This document shows, piece after piece, positions 61,644 to 64,000 of a stretch of 64,000 bases of DNA. The notes beneath the pieces are model-generated. The model worked only from the letters and a program-made list of their open reading frames with translations, did no database searches and was not told the DNA's origin. The position numbers and the translations under genes were made by a program. Every line of letters begins with the position of its first letter. The first letter of the stretch is position 1. The stretch comes from JAKAGZ01 sp963783855. Lineage in GTDB: Bacteria; Bacteroidota; Ignavibacteria; Ignavibacteriales; Ignavibacteriaceae. The stretch covers positions 310,001 through 374,000 of the forward strand of contig CAWAPE010000005.1 of NCBI GenBank assembly GCA_963783855.1. Direction: 5' to 3'.

Positions 61644-64000
61644 TTAATTACCTCTTAATTTTGCATTAAATTTATTTGTAACTGCCATAATCAATTTATT
61701 AAATTCTTTTTCTACTTCATCTTCAGTCAGTGTTCTTTCATTTGAATAAAACTCTAATGTAAAAGCCAGGCTTTTTTTATCATCACCCAAACTCTCATCT
61801 TCAAATAGATCAAAAAGATTTACAGATTTAAGTATAGCTGAACCTTCAGATAAAATAAATTCCTGAACTTCACCGAATTGAACAGATGTGTCAAAAGTAA
61901 ATGCGAAATCTCTTATTACCTTAGGAAATCTTAATGGTTCAGAATAAGTTCTGTCTTTAATTTTAATCTTACTTAATTCCTCAAGATCAAATTCAAAACA
62001 AAAAACTTCCTGGTCTATATCAAACTGTTTAAGAACATCATTTTTAACTCTGCCACCTTGCCCGATTACCTTTTTACCATATTTTTTGGTGATCTGTAAA
62101 TCGCACTCAGTTTCTTCACTATGATAATAGGAATCATTTAAAACATTGTCAAGTAAAATCTTACGTTCAAAGCTCTTAAGTAATCCTTTCAGTGTATAAA
62201 TATCAGAAGCCTTTTCATCCTGATTCCATTCATTTTGTAAATAATTGCCTGTCATAACTAGAATAATTTTTTGATTTTCAGTAAAATCTTTGAACTCCTT
62301 AATTTTTCGATCGTTGTTTTTATTAAAAACATGGCCAATTTCAAATAAAAGGAGATCTCTTTCCCCATATTTGATATTTTGTGAAACAACATTTAGAGCT
62401 CCTGTTAATAAGGATGTTCTAAGACATTGCATATCGAGACTAAGGGGATTTTTCAAAGAAATTGGATTGCCTGAAATTGAGGCCTGTTTTTCACTTTGTA
62501 AAGGATTATTAATCATCTCATAAAATCCAAGTGCATTTGCAGCTTGCCGAATTTTATCCGCAAATGCAGATTCATCCGTTTTTTCGCCCAAGGTTATTGA
62601 AATTCTGGAAACTGTTGGAATCTCGTCATATCCGTAAATTCTTGCAATTTCTTCAATGAGATCTATTTCCCTTTCAATATCTGGTCGGTAAGTTGGAACA
62701 GTGACATTAATTCCATCCTTAATTTCGTCGATAATTTCTATCCCGAGTTTCCTCAGAATTGAAATGATAGATTTTTCAGGAACAACATAACCAAGTATTT
62801 TTTCAACTCTCGAATAGCGTAATTTAACTTTTTTCTCTTTCATCTTCTTAGGATAAACATCTAATACGCCTCCGAGAATTTCACCCCCTGCTAATTCCGC
62901 AATTAAGTTAGCTGTTCTCTCAGCAGCATAAACTGTATTTGAAGGATCAGTTCCCCGTTCAAAACGATATGAAGCGTCTGTGCTGAGTCCCAATGCTTTG
63001 GCGGTTTTCCTGATACTGGAAGGATTAAAGTATGCACTTTCTATCAATACATTTTTTGTATTATCGGATATTTCAGAATTTTCTCCACCCATAACTCCTG
63101 CAACTGCTACAGGTTTTTCGGCATCACAGATCATTAAGCTGCCGACCGGTAATTTTCTTTCTTTCGAATCCAGTGTAGTGAATTTGGAGTCTTCTTTAGT
63201 GCTTCTAATAATTATTTTCTTTCCAGCCAATTGGTCAAGATCAAAAGCATGTAATGGCTGACCGCATTCGTGCATTATAAAATTCGTAATATCAACAACA
63301 TTGTTCCTGGGACGCAAACCAATTTTTGTCAATTTATTTTTTAGCCATGTTGGTGATTCTTTTATGGTAATATTTGTTACTACTTTAGCTGAATACCTTG
63401 GACAATTTATTGCGTCTTCAATAACTACTGATGCAGATTTTTTTACATCATTTGTTGATTTACCGGCTTTAATTTTAGGAGTTTTTACTTTACGTCCGAA
63501 GATTGCTGCTATATCGCGAGCTACTCCGATGTGTGATAAAGCATCAGAACGATTTGGTGTAATCCCTATTTCTAATATTGTATCATTTAATTCTAAGGCT
63601 TTAATTATAGATGTACCTGCTTCTAAGCCTGAATCAAGTATCATAATCCCATCGTGATTATCGCTCAACTCCAACTCGTCTTCTGCGCAAATCATTCCAC
63701 GTGATTCAGTTCCGCGAATTTTCGCTTTCCCAATTTTAAAATTCCCTTTTGGAATAAGTGTACCGACTGGAGCAAAAACTACTTTTTGCCCGGCTTCCAC
63801 ATTCGGTGCACCACAAACAACTTGTAAATCATCTTTGCCATCAAAAACAGTACACAGCGATAACCTATCTGCATTAGGATGTTTCTTCTTATCTTTTACA
63901 AAGCCAACAATAAAATCTTTATATATTGAAGATTGATCAACATAATCCTCAACTTCCAGACCTGCGTTGGTTAATTTGGAAATAATTTCTGATGAGGAAA
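61644..64000 (-). CDS. pheT: Phenylalanyl-tRNA synthetase beta subunit (N-terminus beyond window)
   Basis: Partial: the frame continues through the right window edge, with about 785 codons present and probably the first 15 or so missing. The N-terminal tRNA-binding domain is seen (VCGAPNVEAGQKVVFAPVG), then a B3/B4 editing domain (FIMHECGQPLHAFDLDQLAG, CDAEKPVAVAGVMGG), the B5 domain, the catalytic-like core, and the FDX-ACB anticodon domain (SEPLRFPKVIRDFAFTF). It pairs with PheS, not visible here. Confidence 0.97.
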   Translation of the reverse strand, partial: SSSEIISKLTNAGLEVEDYVDQSSIYKDFIVGFVKDKKKHPNADRLSLCTVFDGKDDLQVVCGAPNVEAGQKVVFAPVGTLIPKGNFKIGKAKIRGTESRGMICAEDELELSDNHDGIMILDSGLEAGTSIIKALELNDTILEIGITPNRSDALSHIGVARDIAAIFGRKVKTPKIKAGKSTNDVKKSASVVIEDAINCPRYSAKVVTNITIKESPTWLKNKLTKIGLRPRNNVVDITNFIMHECGQPLHAFDLDQLAGKKIIIRSTKEDSKFTTLDSKERKLPVGSLMICDAEKPVAVAGVMGGENSEISDNTKNVLIESAYFNPSSIRKTAKALGLSTDASYRFERGTDPSNTVYAAERTANLIAELAGGEILGGVLDVYPKKMKEKKVKLRYSRVEKILGYVVPEKSIISILRKLGIEIIDEIKDGINVTVPTYRPDIEREIDLIEEIARIYGYDEIPTVSRISITLGEKTDESAFADKIRQAANALGFYEMINNPLQSEKQASISGNPISLKNPLSLDMQCLRTSLLTGALNVVSQNIKYGERDLLLFEIGHVFNKNNDRKIKEFKDFTENQKIILVMTGNYLQNEWNQDEKASDIYTLKGLLKSFERKILLDNVLNDSYYHSEETECDLQITKKYGKKVIGQGGRVKNDVLKQFDIDQEVFCFEFDLEELSKIKIKDRTYSEPLRFPKVIRDFAFTFDTSVQFGEVQEFILSEGSAILKSVNLFDLFEDESLGDDKKSLAFTLEFYSNERTLTEDEVEKEFNKLIMAVTNKFNAKLRGN

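Noticed and set aside
1..64000. CRISPR array, prophage or restriction-modification locus
   Set aside because: No regularly spaced repeats, cas, phage structural or methylase/nuclease genes were seen.

Overview
The window is a stretch of low-GC bacterial chromosome. Gene content points to the Ignavibacteria/Chlorobi side of Bacteroidota, which is an inference with no 16S gene to confirm it. The supporting evidence is a pheT - coiled-coil gene - zapA - 6S-like RNA - rny gene order, a small Hc1-type histone H1-like protein, many exported FN3/Ig-like and beta-barrel proteins, SPOR and SbsA-type lipoproteins, and weak or missing Shine-Dalgarno sites at several genes. Most of the window is dense housekeeping and heterotrophic metabolism with short or overlapping gene junctions.

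Layout. 0-3.3 kb: archaeal-type HMG-CoA synthase, miaA, pcm and a UPF0316 membrane protein. 3.4-4.7 kb: a gene-poor stretch with two tiny paralogous membrane peptides, one of only 40 residues, then tRNA-Cys. 4.86-17.9 kb: a probable genomic island. An intact tRNA-Gly(GCC) lies at its right end and a 3'-terminal tRNA-Gly fragment, in the same orientation, at its left end. Inside is an 11-kb operon of four exported proteins (a 1946-aa multidomain protein, a 682-aa FN3 protein, an NHL/SMP-30-like propeller and an outer-membrane barrel), a 198-aa membrane-anchored unknown, and a 75-bp direct repeat near both ends. No integrase was recognised. 18-23.4 kb: plsY-htrA-purB with overlapping ends, then a tail-specific protease. 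23.5-27.2 kb: a lysine-degradation locus with an aldehyde dehydrogenase, an Rrf2 regulator and a frameshifted lysine 6-transaminase. 27.3-37.4 kb: rsmI, apt, a crotonase, PAP2, dusB, an MFS pump, CapA, the histone-like gene, an Fe-S oxidoreductase, bioY and a hydrolase. 37.6-40.6 kb: a plus-strand run of acyl-CoA dehydrogenase, HisA-like protein, cyclic-nucleotide-binding protein and UspA. 40.6-49.6 kb: polyprenyl synthase, tatC and glyA, then glgA-gmhB-lipoprotein-outer-membrane protein-TPR protein. 49.8-53.3 kb: a SPOR lipoprotein and hutI-ftcD-fchA (lower histidine degradation). 53.3-64 kb: an Ig-like lipoprotein, mltG, tsaD, proline dehydrogenase, coaE, rny, 6S-like RNA, zapA, a coiled-coil protein and pheT, which runs off the right edge.

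How the genes work together: amino-acid catabolism (lysine, histidine, proline) and acyl-CoA oxidation suggest a heterotroph that uses peptides or amino acids. The most unusual single gene is a fusion of an AroQ-type chorismate mutase domain, with every classical active-site residue present, to the MltG peptidoglycan transglycosylase. The most unusual region is the tRNA-Gly-bounded island of giant exported proteins. A lipoprotein that appears to need a non-ATG/GTG/TTG start codon and a one-base frameshift in the lysine transaminase also deserve checking.
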